Shown: piece by piece, positions 48,035 through 56,167 of the stretch
How positions within the stretch are numbered: the stretch's first letter is position 1
How the letters are laid out: every line of letters begins with the position of its first letter
NCBI RefSeq assembly: GCF_015711605.1
Contig: NZ_JABTEZ010000001.1
Span: 1,454,001-1,518,000 of the forward strand
Source of the DNA: Planomonospora sp. ID67723
Lineage (GTDB): Bacteria; Actinomycetota; Actinomycetes; Streptosporangiales; Streptosporangiaceae
DNA length: 64,000 nt
Reading direction: 5' to 3'
Notes under the pieces: generated by a model
The model's input: the letters and a program-made list of their open reading frames with translations, nothing else
What the model was told of the DNA's origin: nothing
Databases searched by the model: none
Translations under genes and position numbers: made by a program

Positions 48035-48412
48035 ATGGCGTCCGCCGCACCTCCGCTGCCGCGATGGCTGACGGTGTCCACCGGCCCGGCACCGGTGGTC
48101 GTCGACGGACGCGCGTGCCAGACCCGCGCCGCCTTCTTCGAGGAGCTGGCGCGGGTCCTGCATCTCCCCGACTACTTCGGCCGGAACTGGGACGCCCTCG
48201 CCGACTCCCTGCGCGATGCGACCCGCGCCGGGGGCGTCGCCCTGGTCGTGGAGCACGCCGAGGAACTGCTCAGCGCCGAGCCTCCCGCGCAGTTCGCCAC
48301 GCTGCTGGCCGTCCTGGCCGACGCCGCCGACACCGGACTGACCATGACGCTGTGCACCGACCCCGGCCACGAAGCCCTGCTCCGCCGGCGGGCCGCCACC
48401 GCCCTGGCGTGA
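48035..48412 (+). CDS. Barstar family ribonuclease inhibitor
   Basis: A 125-residue cytosolic protein with the barstar signature FFEELARVLHLPDYFGRNWD, followed by ALADSLRDA; the Asp residues of this helix plug the RNase active site in barstar. It should protect the cell from the ribonuclease made by the preceding gene, 7 bases upstream, with which it is co-transcribed. Length is slightly above the 90 residues of B. amyloliquefaciens barstar. RBS is AGGAG at about 48028-48032. Confidence 0.92.
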   Translation: MASAAPPLPRWLTVSTGPAPVVVDGRACQTRAAFFEELARVLHLPDYFGRNWDALADSLRDATRAGGVALVVEHAEELLSAEPPAQFATLLAVLADAADTGLTMTLCTDPGHEALLRRRAATALA

Positions 48413-48481
48413 TCGGCCGGGGAAACGGCGGTCGGGTGACCGATTGACGGTCATCCACCACGGCGGGAACCGATGCGGCCG

Positions 48482-48600
48482 CTACCTCATCTCGAAGAGC
48501 ATCGTGTCGGGGTCCTCGTGTCGGGGTCCTCGTGTCGGCGTCCTCGTGTCGGCGTCCTCGAACCGCTCGACGACGGCGAAGCCCGCGTCGGCGCACAGAG
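48482..48600 (-). pseudogene. C-terminal remnant of an unidentified gene, swollen by tandem repeats
   Basis: The minus strand reads CADAGFAVVERFEDADTRTP and ends EDPDTMLFEMR and a stop at 48482. FED(P/A)DT occurs twice around the repeat, as if DPDTMLFEMR once followed FEDA directly and a 14-bp unit then expanded. No start or upstream domain is visible. It looks like the tail of an enzyme such as a methyltransferase, but this is a guess. Confidence 0.4.
48504..48559. repeat. Four tandem copies of a 14-bp unit
   Basis: GTGTCGGGGTCCTC twice, then GTGTCGGCGTCCTC twice, head to tail. Since 14 is not a multiple of three, each added copy shifts the reading frame. A second short repeat, TAGCCG in about four copies, follows near 48611-48632. 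Confidence 0.9.
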
Positions 48601-48651
48601 CCTGACCTCGTAGCCGTAGCCGTAGCCGTAGCCCGGATCGGCAGGCCGCCG

Positions 48652-49077
48652 TCAGCGGATGCCGGAGCCGGGGTGGGCGGCGTCCCAGGCGCGCCGCGAG
48701 GCGGCGATGCCCTCGCGGTGCTCGGCCGACCAGTCGGCCAGGGCCTTCACGAGGTGGGTGAGGCTGTGGCCCGTCGCCGTCAGTTCGTACTCCACCTGAG
48801 GAGGGACCGTGGCGTACACGGTCCGGGAGATCAGGCCGTCGCGCTCCAGGCGGCGGACGGTGAGGGTGAGCATGCGCTGGGAGATGCCGGGCACCGCCCG
48901 CTGGAGCTGCCGGAACCGGCGCACGCCCTGAGCCAGCTCCACGATCACCAGGACCGACCACTTGTCCCCGATCCGGTCGAGGACCTCTCGGATGCCGCAG
49001 TCCTCGTGCTCACCGCCGCAGGAGACGACCGGGCCCGTGGTCGGCCCGGTGGTTACCTCCGTGTGCCCGACTGACAT
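48652..49077 (-). CDS. HxlR family transcriptional regulator
   Basis: A 141-residue winged-helix regulator. The HxlR pattern is complete: an N-terminal Cys in [20 protein letters not shown], then [40 protein letters not shown] and [12 protein letters not shown]. It senses electrophiles or quinones in some family members through the Cys. It is divergent from an SDR gene with 86 bases between; such pairs usually mean that it represses the oxidoreductase and itself. Confidence 0.94.
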   Translation of the reverse strand: MSVGHTEVTTGPTTGPVVSCGGEHEDCGIREVLDRIGDKWSVLVIVELAQGVRRFRQLQRAVPGISQRMLTLTVRRLERDGLISRTVYATVPPQVEYELTATGHSLTHLVKALADWSAEHREGIAASRRAWDAAHPGSGIR

Positions 49078-49105
49078 GAAGATGCCTCCTTATGGCGCGC
49101 GTGCT

Positions 49106-49141
49106 GGTTCCCGATGATGGTCCCAGTTACCGAAGGGAACC
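49106..49141. promoter_or_regulatory. Inverted repeat in the HxlR/SDR divergent promoter
   Basis: GGTTCCC and GGGAACC separated by 22 bases, in the middle of the 86-base divergent region. It is a plausible HxlR operator by position; the sequence does not settle it. Confidence 0.45.
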
Positions 49142-49163
49142 ACTCGCTCGGAGGAGAACTTTC

Positions 49164-50054
49164 ATGATCCTTGTCACCGGCGCCTCGGGCGCGCTGGGGA
49201 GGCTCGTCGTCGACCGGCTGGCCGGCCGTACGGCCGGGCGCACCGTGGCCGGTACGGCGGTCCGCCCGGTCCCGGGTGACGTCGTCGCCGGCACCAGGAA
49301 CCCGGAACGCCTCCCCGCGGGGGTACCGGTGCGCCGGATCGACTTCGACGACCCCGCCTCGCTGCCGGACGGCTTCGCGGGCGTGGACACGCTGCTGCTC
49401 GTCTCGGCGGGGTACGGCGAGGACGACGCCGTCATCGCCCGGCACGGCGCCGCGATCGACGCGGCCGAGAAGGCCGGGGTCGGGCACATCGTCTACACCA
49501 GTCTCAGCGCCGCCGGGGACCATCTCGCCTACGCCCTCGCCCATCGCTGGACCGAGCGCAGGCTCCGGTCGGGTACGGCGGGCTGGACGATCCTGCGCAA
49601 CGGTCTCTACGCCGAACTGCTCGCGGCGCTCACCCCGGTCGTGGACGGCAGGATCACCGCGCCCCTGGGGAGCGGACGGCTGGCCGCGGTCGCCCGGGAG
49701 GATCTCGCCGACGCCGCCGTCCGCGTGGTCACCGACGCCGCGGCGCATGCGGGTCAGGTGTACGAGCTGGTCGGCGAGGAGGCCGTCGGCGGTGCCGATC
49801 TCGCACGGGCCCGTTCCGCGGCCACCGGGGCCGCCGTCTCCTACGAACCCGGCACCCTCGCCCAGGCCCGCGAGGACTTCGCCTCCCTCGGTCTGGCGCC
49901 CTTCCAGGTCCCGATGCTGGTGAGCACCTACTCCGCCATCGCGGGCGGGTTCATGGCGGAGACCGGAGGCGACCTGCGCGCCCTGCTCGACCGTGCCCCG
50001 CGCTCCGCTCTGGAGACCGCCGTCACGGCGGCCCATGGAGGTCCGCCGGAGTGA
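49164..50054 (+). CDS. NAD(P)H-binding oxidoreductase (NmrA/atypical SDR, QOR2-like)
   Basis: A 296-residue atypical short-chain dehydrogenase. The nucleotide-binding motif is MILVTGASGALGRLVVDRL at the N-terminus. Later segments are VDTLLLVSAGYGEDDAVIAR, HIVYTSLSAAGDHLAYALAH, TILRNGLYAEL and REDLADAAVRVV, as in quinone oxidoreductase 2-like proteins. ATG at 49164 follows GGAGGAG and fits the motif; the frame opens earlier at 49092 without support. Divergent from an HxlR regulator, a common pairing in electrophile or quinone response. Confidence 0.92.
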   Translation: MILVTGASGALGRLVVDRLAGRTAGRTVAGTAVRPVPGDVVAGTRNPERLPAGVPVRRIDFDDPASLPDGFAGVDTLLLVSAGYGEDDAVIARHGAAIDAAEKAGVGHIVYTSLSAAGDHLAYALAHRWTERRLRSGTAGWTILRNGLYAELLAALTPVVDGRITAPLGSGRLAAVAREDLADAAVRVVTDAAAHAGQVYELVGEEAVGGADLARARSAATGAAVSYEPGTLAQAREDFASLGLAPFQVPMLVSTYSAIAGGFMAETGGDLRALLDRAPRSALETAVTAAHGGPPE

Positions 50055-50058
50055 GCAC

Positions 50059-50706
50059 TCAGGAAGCGGACCCACTCGGCCGGTCGCGGCGGCCGGTTCC
50101 GGTGAGGCGGGCCCGGAGCGCTGACTTGACGGTCGGCCATTCGCCGGCGATCACCGAGAACATGGCCGAGTCGCGCAACAGCCCTTCCTCGCCAGGCGCC
50201 CAGGAGCGCGACCAGCTGCGCAGCACTCCCTCGAAGCGGACGCCCAAGCCCGCGATCGCCCGCCGCGACCGCTCGTTACGGGCGTCGGTCTTGAGGTCGA
50301 CGCGGACGACGCCCAGCGTCTCGAACGCATAGGTGAGCAGGAGGAGTTTGGCTTCGGTGTTGATCCCGGTGCCCTGCGCCGACGCGGCGAGCCAGGTCCC
50401 GCCGACCTCGACGGCCTGCAGGTCCTGCCGGCCCGGCCACGTCCGAAGATCCCAGAACGCCGTACAGCCGATCGCCGTCCCGTCGCTCGTGCGCACTTGC
50501 GCGAAAGGGGTCCATCCCCCGCTTCCCTCCGCGAACCGACCCTCCACGTAGGCCGCTACCTCGGCGGCCCGCGGGACCAGGGTGTAGGCGTAGGAGGACC
50601 GGTCCTCCTCGGCAGCCCGTGCCAGGTCCGGCGCGTGGCTCATCGTGAGCGGCTCCAACCGGACGAGCGATCCGTGGAGCACGGGAACATCGAGCCGCGA
50701 CGTCAT
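50059..50706 (-). CDS. GNAT family N-acetyltransferase (RimJ/RimL-like)
   Basis: A 215-residue acetyltransferase. The N-terminal [20 protein letters not shown] and the central [20 protein letters not shown] (acetyl-CoA loop, Q-G-T-G-I), followed by [20 protein letters not shown], match the RimJ/RimL-like branch. It transfers acetyl groups to N-termini or small amines. ATG at 50706 is used ([20 protein letters not shown]); the frame is open to 50820. It is convergent with the SDR gene, stops 5 bases apart. Confidence 0.9.
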   Translation of the reverse strand: MTSRLDVPVLHGSLVRLEPLTMSHAPDLARAAEEDRSSYAYTLVPRAAEVAAYVEGRFAEGSGGWTPFAQVRTSDGTAIGCTAFWDLRTWPGRQDLQAVEVGGTWLAASAQGTGINTEAKLLLLTYAFETLGVVRVDLKTDARNERSRRAIAGLGVRFEGVLRSWSRSWAPGEEGLLRDSAMFSVIAGEWPTVKSALRARLTGTGRRDRPSGSAS

Positions 50707-50863
50707 CAGGCACCTCTCATCGTTCCTGGCAGTGGCACCTTCTCCCTCGGGGCAGGTTGCCGGATCGTCGCTGGGCCAGGTCCCTCGGATCCTCTGGATG
50801 AATCTCGGAGAAGAGATCATGCCTGAGCCCGCCGACGGCGGTCAACGCGATGCCGCACGGCGC

Positions 50864-50893
50864 CCGGGCGGGGAAGCGCGTTTCCCCGCCCGG
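50864..50893. repeat. 12-bp stem hairpin in a divergent intergenic region
   Basis: CCGGGCGGGGAA-type arm and its complement flank a 6-base loop GCGCGT. It lies between the divergent GNAT and adenosine-deaminase-like genes, where no transcript is expected to end, so it is either a relic terminator or a structured leader. Confidence 0.55.
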
Positions 50894-50979
50894 CTCCGTC
50901 GACGGGGGTTCGAATCCGCCAGGGACACGGACGTCTTCCCGTCAGGGTCGCGCCGGACGGTTTGATCTAGGCTGGAGAG

Positions 50980-51924
50980 GTGAGGGATCTTCGTCTGCTG
51001 CCCAAGGCCCACCTGCACGTCCATCTGGAGAGCACTGTGCGGCCGCAGACCGTGCGCGAGTGGGGCGGGCCGCCCGAGCCGGAGGGGCCGTTCACGAGTT
51101 TCCGGGAGTTCGCCGACCAGCGGGCCCGGGTGCGCGCGCTGCTGCGCACACCCGAGCACTTCCGGCGGATGGCGCTGGAGTTCTGCCAGGATGAGGCGGC
51201 GCAGGGCACCCGCTACGCCGAGGTGACCTTCACCGCCGCCTCCCACGGCGAGCGCGTCGGGGCGCTGGAGATGCCGCTGGAGGCGGTGCTGGACGGGCTG
51301 GCCGAGGGCAGGCGCCACGGGATCGAGTGCCGGGTGCTGCTCGACCACTCCCGCCGGCGGCCGGTGGAGCGGCTGTGGCAGACGCTCAAGCTGGCCACCC
51401 GGTATGACGAGGTGATCGGCATCGGGCTGGCAGGTGACGAGAGCCACCCGCTGGCGCCGTTCACCGGGGTGTTGGACGCGGCCAAGGACGCCGGGCTGCA
51501 CCTGGTCCACCACGCGGGCGAGGCGGCCGGGCCCGCCAGCATCCGCGAGGCTCTCGGCCCGGGCCACAGCGAGCGGCTCGGGCACGGCATCCGGGTGCTG
51601 GACGACCCGGCGCTGGTGGCCGAGGTGCGCGAGCGCGGCGTCCCGCTGGAAGTGTGTCCCACCTCCAACGTCCTGCTCGGGCTCGTTCCGACGTTCGCCG
51701 AGCACCCGCTGCCGCGCCTGCGCGCGGCCGGGCTGGTCGTCACGATCAACACCGACGGCGAGACGGCGCTGGCCGACGAGTACAGCCGGCTGCGCGAGGT
51801 CTTCGGCTTGACCGACGCCGAGCTGGCCGAGCTGGCTGTGGCCGGGGCCGGGGCCTCCTTCGCCCCGCCTCAGGTGAAGGAGCAGATCACGGCGGGAGCG
51901 GCTGCCTGGCTCAGCGGCCCGTAG
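50980..51924 (+). CDS. Adenosine deaminase-like hydrolase with a variant active site
   Basis: A 314-residue amidohydrolase of the adenosine/AMP deaminase family. Zinc and catalytic residues: HLHVHLE near 11-17, HAGE at about 180, the later His in GHGIRVL and Asp in NTDGE. Family members usually read HLEG and TDDP; here these are HLES and TDGE, so the second Asp of the DDP motif is lost and the loop next to the substrate differs. It is probably an active deaminase with altered substrate (inference). The GTG start at 50980 follows GGAGAG closely; a TAGGCT-like -10 box upstream suggests a short leader. Confidence 0.85.
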   Translation: MRDLRLLPKAHLHVHLESTVRPQTVREWGGPPEPEGPFTSFREFADQRARVRALLRTPEHFRRMALEFCQDEAAQGTRYAEVTFTAASHGERVGALEMPLEAVLDGLAEGRRHGIECRVLLDHSRRRPVERLWQTLKLATRYDEVIGIGLAGDESHPLAPFTGVLDAAKDAGLHLVHHAGEAAGPASIREALGPGHSERLGHGIRVLDDPALVAEVRERGVPLEVCPTSNVLLGLVPTFAEHPLPRLRAAGLVVTINTDGETALADEYSRLREVFGLTDAELAELAVAGAGASFAPPQVKEQITAGAAAWLSGP

Positions 51925-52010
51925 CGGTCAGACACCCCCGACACGGGATCATCGGGTTCCAAGGCGGACAGGGTGACGATCCCGCTGTTCACGGGTGCAC
52001 CTCCGGAACG

Positions 52011-53207
52011 TCAACCGTCACCTGAGATGAGGCGCTTACCCAGCCGTTGCGCCGGAGCCTCCACGAAACGCTGCGTCAGCGTGCTGATTCCGAGCAGCAG
52101 CCCCACCACGCCTGCCAGTGCCAGTAACCGCAGCCCCAGCGGCACGACCAGCGGCTCGGGCCAGAACCGCTCGACACTCTCCAGCAGCAGCGGGTGAAGC
52201 AGGTAGATCGAGTAGCTGATCAGCCCCAGCCAGCTCAGAACCTCCGGCACCCTGCGGCGCCGCAGGGCCATCCCGGCGACGAAGGTGATCCAGGCGGCGG
52301 CTATCGCCGTCTGGAGGCCGAATTCGCCTCGCGCCAGCCAGATCCCGGCCAGCGGCACCAGCACCACCCATCCCGCCTCCTTCCAGGAGATCTCGCCTTG
52401 CTCGGCCCTGTACAGCGCCGTGCCGGCGAACATGGTCGCCAGGATCAGCAGCCCCTGCCCGGGGGCCGGATAGCTCTGGTTGACCGCCAGCAGCGCCAGC
52501 ACGGTGACTCCGATGACGACCGCGCCCGCTTGCCGTACCCGGCCTGAACCCGCGAGCACCGCCGTCAGCCCCGTCGCCACCAGCGTGGCCACCGCCAGCG
52601 CCACCGCCAGCATCCGCCCCGATCCACCGGCCGAAAGCAGCGCGACCGGCAGCGTTCCCGCACCCAGCACGGCCGACACGGTGAAACCGAGCACGCCCGC
52701 ACTGCTCCTCCGGTGCACGCCGAGACTGAACATCGCGGTCACCAGCAGGTAGAAGGCCATCTCGTACGACAGCGTCCACAGCACATTGACCAGGTTCGGC
52801 ATATACAACAGGTTCTGCAGCATCGTCAGATGCCCCAGCGTCATGGATATCGGCCGCGAGCTCCACCAGATGTGCAGGCCGTCCCAACCGGCCGCCATCA
52901 GCAGCGCCACACCCGCCGCGCATACCCCGAACAGCGGATACAGCCGGAGGAGACGAGAAATCCAAAAGGCTCGCACACTTCCCCGACGCTCCAGCGACGC
53001 CGGCACGATATAGCCGCTGACCAGGAAGAACACCATTACCCCGTACCATCCGGGCTCGAAAACCGCTTTTACCGGCATCCGCGCCTCGGGCAGCAGGAAC
53101 TTGAAGGCGTGCTCGAAGACCACCACCACAGCGGCGATACCGCGGAGGGCGTCGAGCCAGGCCATGCGCCGACTGGTCTGCTGCTTTGCCACCGGGATAG
53201 TCAGCAT
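52011..53207 (-). CDS. Membrane acyltransferase (acyltransferase-3/OafA family)
   Basis: A 398-residue protein with about ten membrane helices. The family signature is MAWLDALRGIAAVVVVFEHA near the N-terminus (Asp-Arg and His of the active site), then WYGVMVFFLVSGYIVPASLE and RAFWISRLLRLYPLFGVC. The last helices are in GLISYSIYLLHPLLLESVER. It transfers acyl groups to cell-surface sugars or lipids from the inner side. ATG at 53207 with no strong ribosome-binding site. It stands alone in its direction; upstream lie about 450 bases without a supported gene. Confidence 0.92.
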   Translation of the reverse strand: MLTIPVAKQQTSRRMAWLDALRGIAAVVVVFEHAFKFLLPEARMPVKAVFEPGWYGVMVFFLVSGYIVPASLERRGSVRAFWISRLLRLYPLFGVCAAGVALLMAAGWDGLHIWWSSRPISMTLGHLTMLQNLLYMPNLVNVLWTLSYEMAFYLLVTAMFSLGVHRRSSAGVLGFTVSAVLGAGTLPVALLSAGGSGRMLAVALAVATLVATGLTAVLAGSGRVRQAGAVVIGVTVLALLAVNQSYPAPGQGLLILATMFAGTALYRAEQGEISWKEAGWVVLVPLAGIWLARGEFGLQTAIAAAWITFVAGMALRRRRVPEVLSWLGLISYSIYLLHPLLLESVERFWPEPLVVPLGLRLLALAGVVGLLLGISTLTQRFVEAPAQRLGKRLISGDG

Positions 53208-53660
53208 CCGGTGATGTTAGCGATCAATGTCCTAAAAATATGCATCCGCCCGTAAACGGCGGCGGTCGACGAGCCAAGTACGAGCAGGTACGGCCGCGCG
53301 CGGCCGCACCTGCTCGTCCGCGGCCGCACCGGCACCGGGGTCATCGGACAGCCGCAGGTCGGCCGGACCGCCTATCTCATGCCGATGTCCGCCGCCGCCC
53401 GAGTCGATCGCCGTGTGGATCACGGCCGGGGAGAACGGCGCGTCCCCGGCTTCGGACCGCGCGCACGCGCTGGCCGCCCGGCACGTGCGGGCTGATCGCC
53501 GTGCGAGGGCCCGCGCCGAAGGGCGCCACCACCGGCGACGCGTAGCACCGCCCCTGCTCCGCAGGGTTGCGCCACCCATCATGGGACGTGGCACGGCTGA
53601 CCGTTGCATACGATCTGGTGACTTCGTCAGAGGGCTCTGCGCGCCAGAGCCAGGTTACGA
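53208..53660. other. 453-bp intergenic stretch with no supported gene
   Basis: Open frames on both strands here lack start signals and recognisable domains. The only clear structure is a 36-bp palindrome at 53281-53316. The stretch is the start of a decaying zone that continues to 57.8 kb. Confidence 0.6.
53281..53316. repeat. 36-bp palindrome with one mismatch
   Basis: Arms begin CGAGCAGGT and end ACCTGCTCG, with a self-complementary CGGCCGCGCGCGGCCG centre; a single A-C mismatch interrupts it. It lies in the divergent space between the acyltransferase and the lipoprotein gene, not at any gene end. Confidence 0.85.
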
Positions 53661-54119
53661 ATGGATCCTGTGGTGGTCTTCGCCAGGATTGTCGCCGTGT
53701 CCGTCCTGGCCCTCATGGGCGTCATGGCGGTCGCGGGGTGCCAGGATGCCGACGACGGACCGGTCCTTCCCGTCGGTGCGTCTCCTCAGGCCGTGGTGTC
53801 GGCCTACATCGATGCGATCAATGCTCACGACAGCGCGGCGGGCAGGAAACTGTCGACCCCGTCCTTCGCCGAACGGCAGGAGAGCCTGTTCGACGACGCG
53901 AAGTTCTCCCACGTGCGGATCGGCGCGCCGCGGCCGGAACGCGATTACGCGGCTCCGGACGATGGGAGCTACCGAGAGGCGGTGTACGTCCCCGTGGAGT
54001 TCGTGCTCCGGCACAGCGACGAGGGTTCCATGCCGAACGGTCCCACGGTCTGGGGATACACGCTGGTCCGCGCCGATGCGGGTCGGCCGTGGCGGATCAT
54101 TGACAACGGGGTTGGCTGA
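53661..54119 (+). CDS. Putative lipoprotein of unknown function
   Basis: A 152-residue protein with an N-terminal hydrophobic segment and lipobox MAVAGC at about 22-27. The mature part (QAVVSAYIDAINAHDSAAGR, DAKFSHVRIGAPRPERD, GYTLVRADAGRPWRIIDNGV) resembles the small NTF2/SnoaL-like fold of actinobacterial lipoproteins (DUF4829-like); this is a tentative comparison. The ATG lies after AGCCAGG. GC content is lower than the core genes (about 62%). Confidence 0.7.
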   Translation: MDPVVVFARIVAVSVLALMGVMAVAGCQDADDGPVLPVGASPQAVVSAYIDAINAHDSAAGRKLSTPSFAERQESLFDDAKFSHVRIGAPRPERDYAAPDDGSYREAVYVPVEFVLRHSDEGSMPNGPTVWGYTLVRADAGRPWRIIDNGVG

Positions 54120-54297
54120 AGCTCATCGCCGCGGCGGCGTGGCGCGGGTGCGGCAGGCTGTTTCGGTACGGCGGTTCCGCGCCGCCGACTTGATCTTCAT
54201 AAGCACAATCCGGCAACGCATATCGTTGGGGAAATCTGTCACCGACGAAAGTGCGAAGACCGTGGCGAAGGCCGAGGCGTCCCGTTCTCATCGCCTT

Positions 54298-54451
54298 ATG
54301 GCGAACATCAGGATCGGTGTGATCCTGGCCGCAGCGTCTCTGGCGAACTACCTAGCTGCTCTTTCCCGCTGTCTTCGCCGGCGTTGCTCTGGTCGCATTC
54401 TCGGCATTTCCCCGTAAGAACATTGAGCGGGAAGCGGGAAGCGAATGCTGA
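54298..54451 (+). pseudogene. Small membrane protein gene with a one-base frameshift
   Basis: The first frame reads MANIRIGVILAAASLANYL, and after one extra base near 54352 (CTAGCTGCT instead of CTGCTGCT) the protein continues as LLFPAVFAGVALVAFSAFPR, then KNIEREAGSEC and a TGA at 54449-54451. Both halves are membrane helices that fit one protein. The repaired stop overlaps the ATG of the next gene (ATGCTGA), as in a coupled pair, which supports the reconstruction. The true start may lie upstream, near a TTG at about 54230. It could also be a sequencing error. Confidence 0.7.
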
Positions 54452-54840
54452 ATGATCTTATGCGGAAACCCAGGCCCCTGGCCATCGGCCGGATCATCCG
54501 AATCACCCTGGCGCTTCTGGTCTTCGGAGCGATCTTTCACGTCTCTCTCGTGATCGCTGTTATGACCGGGTGGTACATCCCAGACGGGTCACCTCGGCTT
54601 GACGGTACGGCGGTCTGGGTGCTGTTCGTCTCACTGGTGTTCGGCCTGATGGCGGTTCTGGCATACCGGCTTGTCGCGGGACGGCCCGCTCTGTCGTACT
54701 GGCTGCTTGCTGCGTTCATCGTGCCGCTCGGGCAGGGAATCAGCCTTGCGATGACTCCGCCGGAGATATTGATCTGCGATGAGCCTCCCGTCGATCCTTC
54801 CCCGGGCACGGTCGTGCATTGCACGTCTTCCACCCCCTGA
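54445..54840 (+). CDS. Three-helix membrane protein of unknown function
   Basis: A 131-residue protein with three or four hydrophobic helices: IRITLALLVFGAIFHVSLVI, VWVLFVSLVFGLMAVLAYRL and YWLLAAFIVPLGQGISLAM. A short tail with two Cys (ILICDEPPVD and VVHCTSSTP) is probably outside the cell. It overlaps the repaired stop of the broken gene upstream by 7 bases, so the two were once coupled. Not recognised. Confidence 0.65.
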   Translation: MLNDLMRKPRPLAIGRIIRITLALLVFGAIFHVSLVIAVMTGWYIPDGSPRLDGTAVWVLFVSLVFGLMAVLAYRLVAGRPALSYWLLAAFIVPLGQGISLAMTPPEILICDEPPVDPSPGTVVHCTSSTP

Positions 54841-55082
54841 TCTTCCCGCGTGGTGTTCTCGAGACCTGTTCGGGATTTCGTGCAGGTTGCTGGAACATGT
54901 TGGACTATCCGTCCCGATCGATGCGGACGACTCGGATCGTCCACCTTGTCGGCACTCCGTGTATCCAGGAGCGGGCCGAGGCCTACGGTTGCGGAGCCGG
55001 GGCGAGGGGCGCGGTGCGGCCTCACGTCCATGAGGCATATTTCGCTGCGAACCCTGAGGCGTACGAGGTGGTTCGCGTGAAT

Positions 55083-55579
55083 GAGCGAGACTTCGGAGTC
55101 GGCCCAGCCGTTACGACCGGCCTGAGGACGGGCCGCTCGGCCCCGCCTACACGATCACCTTCGTTCATGGACTGGACGAGCGTGAGGTCCTCCACCGACT
55201 TGGTGCCGAGGAACGGGACATCCGACTCATCTCCAATGAAGAGGTCGCCGCACACCAGGTGGCGGAGAGCCTTGAGGAGATCATCACGGTCGCTCGCATC
55301 GGGGACTGGACGGTTGCCGAGTGCAAAGGCCGACGAGGAAGTAGGCGGGAGTTCGTCGAATCCCGCAGGGGAGGTAAGGCGCGAGCCGGGCGCCAGGTGG
55401 GCGCCCTGCGGGCGAACGATCTGGCGCCCCGGTCCGTGGTCTGCTCGGCTTGTCCCGGGCCGATGGCAGACGGGATGAGCGGGCCCCTGCCTCGGCCACC
55501 GACAGATCGGCGGCAGCGAACGCACCGTTGGCGATCATCCCGGAGCCAGAGCGCCTCCGCCGGAGGCGAAGGGTCTTGA
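55083..55579 (+). pseudogene. DUF6461 family gene remnant
   Basis: The frame contains GPAYTITFVHGLDEREVLHR, then LGAEERDIRLISNEEVAAHQ and EIITVARIGDWTVAECKG, the core of DUF6461 proteins (function unknown, common in actinobacteria). The start is missing: an ATG at 55081 with MSETSESAQPLRP is in another frame and stops before the core, implying a frameshift around 55120. The C-terminal part after GDWTV is basic and unlike the family. Between 54841 and 55082 lies another scrap (LDYPSRSMRTTRIVHLVGTP) without identity. Confidence 0.6.
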
Positions 55580-55637
55580 CCGGGCTCGCCCGGAGGACCA
55601 CCGTAAATTCGGTGATCGAGGCCGAGAAGGGGTGCCT

Positions 55638-55727
55638 GTGTTCGGCTTGGGCTGGTTTGAACTGTTGATTCTTGCCGTCCTGGTGCTGGCCGTCGTGGCC
55701 GCGCTCTGGCGGGTCCTGCACCGATAG
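55638..55727 (+). CDS. 29-residue single-helix membrane peptide
   Basis: GTG start, encoding MFGLGWFELLILAVLVLAVV followed by AALWRVLHR. Nearly all of it is one membrane helix with a basic end. GAAGGGG stands 8 bases before the GTG. The beginning recalls the first residues of TatA-type proteins, but the amphipathic helix is missing. Too short for a domain call; accepted because of the ribosome-binding site and clean helix. Confidence 0.45.
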   Translation: MFGLGWFELLILAVLVLAVVAALWRVLHR

Positions 55728-55839
55728 CTGGGACGGCGGTGCGGTCCCAGTACGGCGGGTTGGTTGGACGTGGCGTGGCGTGGCGCGGTACGGCGGGCGG
55801 CCCGAGTGCGATTTGCTCCCTGACCTGGGCCTTCACTCG

Positions 55840-55882
55840 TGGAGCGGGTGACGGGAATCGAACCCGCGCTGTCAGCTTGGGA
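55840..55882 (-). repeat. tRNA-Gly 3'-end fragment, attachment-site copy A
   Basis: On the minus strand the 43 bases run from the anticodon loop (TTCCCAAG) through the T-arm GGGTTCGATTCCC to the acceptor end ACCCGCTCCA. The 5' half of a tRNA is absent. Integrases of actinobacterial elements use this part of tRNA-Gly (CCC) as att site, so this is an att remnant. Identical to copy B at 56981. Confidence 0.8.
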
Positions 55883-55976
55883 GCCGGCTACTGATCACGC
55901 TGGGCTGAGCTGGGGAAACAGGGGTGCAGGTCAGGGCGGGCCGGTCGACCGTGAGTGACCGCGGTTCCCCGTCTGT

Positions 55977-55996
55977 TCTGGCACGGATCTGGCACG
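55977..55996 (+). repeat. Two TCTGGCACG repeats beside att copy A
   Basis: TCTGGCACG at 55977-55985 and 55988-55996, 11 bases apart. The same pair occurs beside copy B and a single copy at the integrase stop. Spacing of one DNA turn fits arm-type integrase sites. Confidence 0.65.
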
Positions 55997-56167
55997 CGGC
56001 CTACAGGGAGACCTCGCTCCTCGTTGCCACGGTGCTCGGTGGGCCGGGGCGGAGGAACGAAGCCCCAGACCGTCGATCGCCCCCAAGCCACGTACGGTGA
56101 TCAGCCACCCGCAGGCGATCGTGAGGGTGGTACTGGGTGGCTGCCATGTTCCCACCGTCTAGTCAGT

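Larger units (their letters stand above)
55728..56167. other. Intergenic stretch with att remnant and first copy of a ~190-bp duplication
   Basis: No gene is supported. The part 55812-55998 is repeated, with changes, at 56952-57149. The following part, about 56034-56124, recurs in diverged form at about 60478-60562. Contains the tRNA-Gly 3'-end copy at 55840-55882 and two TCTGGCACG repeats. Confidence 0.7.

Noticed and set aside
50900-50930. T-arm-like GGGGGTTCGAATCC suggesting a tRNA upstream of the adenosine-deaminase-like gene
   Set aside because: The T-stem has a G-G mismatch, and no acceptor, D-arm or anticodon arm can be folded around it; it is not counted as a tRNA or att site.
55638-55727. 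TatA/TatE-type translocase subunit
   Set aside because: Only the first residues recall TatA; the Phe-Gly hinge and amphipathic helix are missing.
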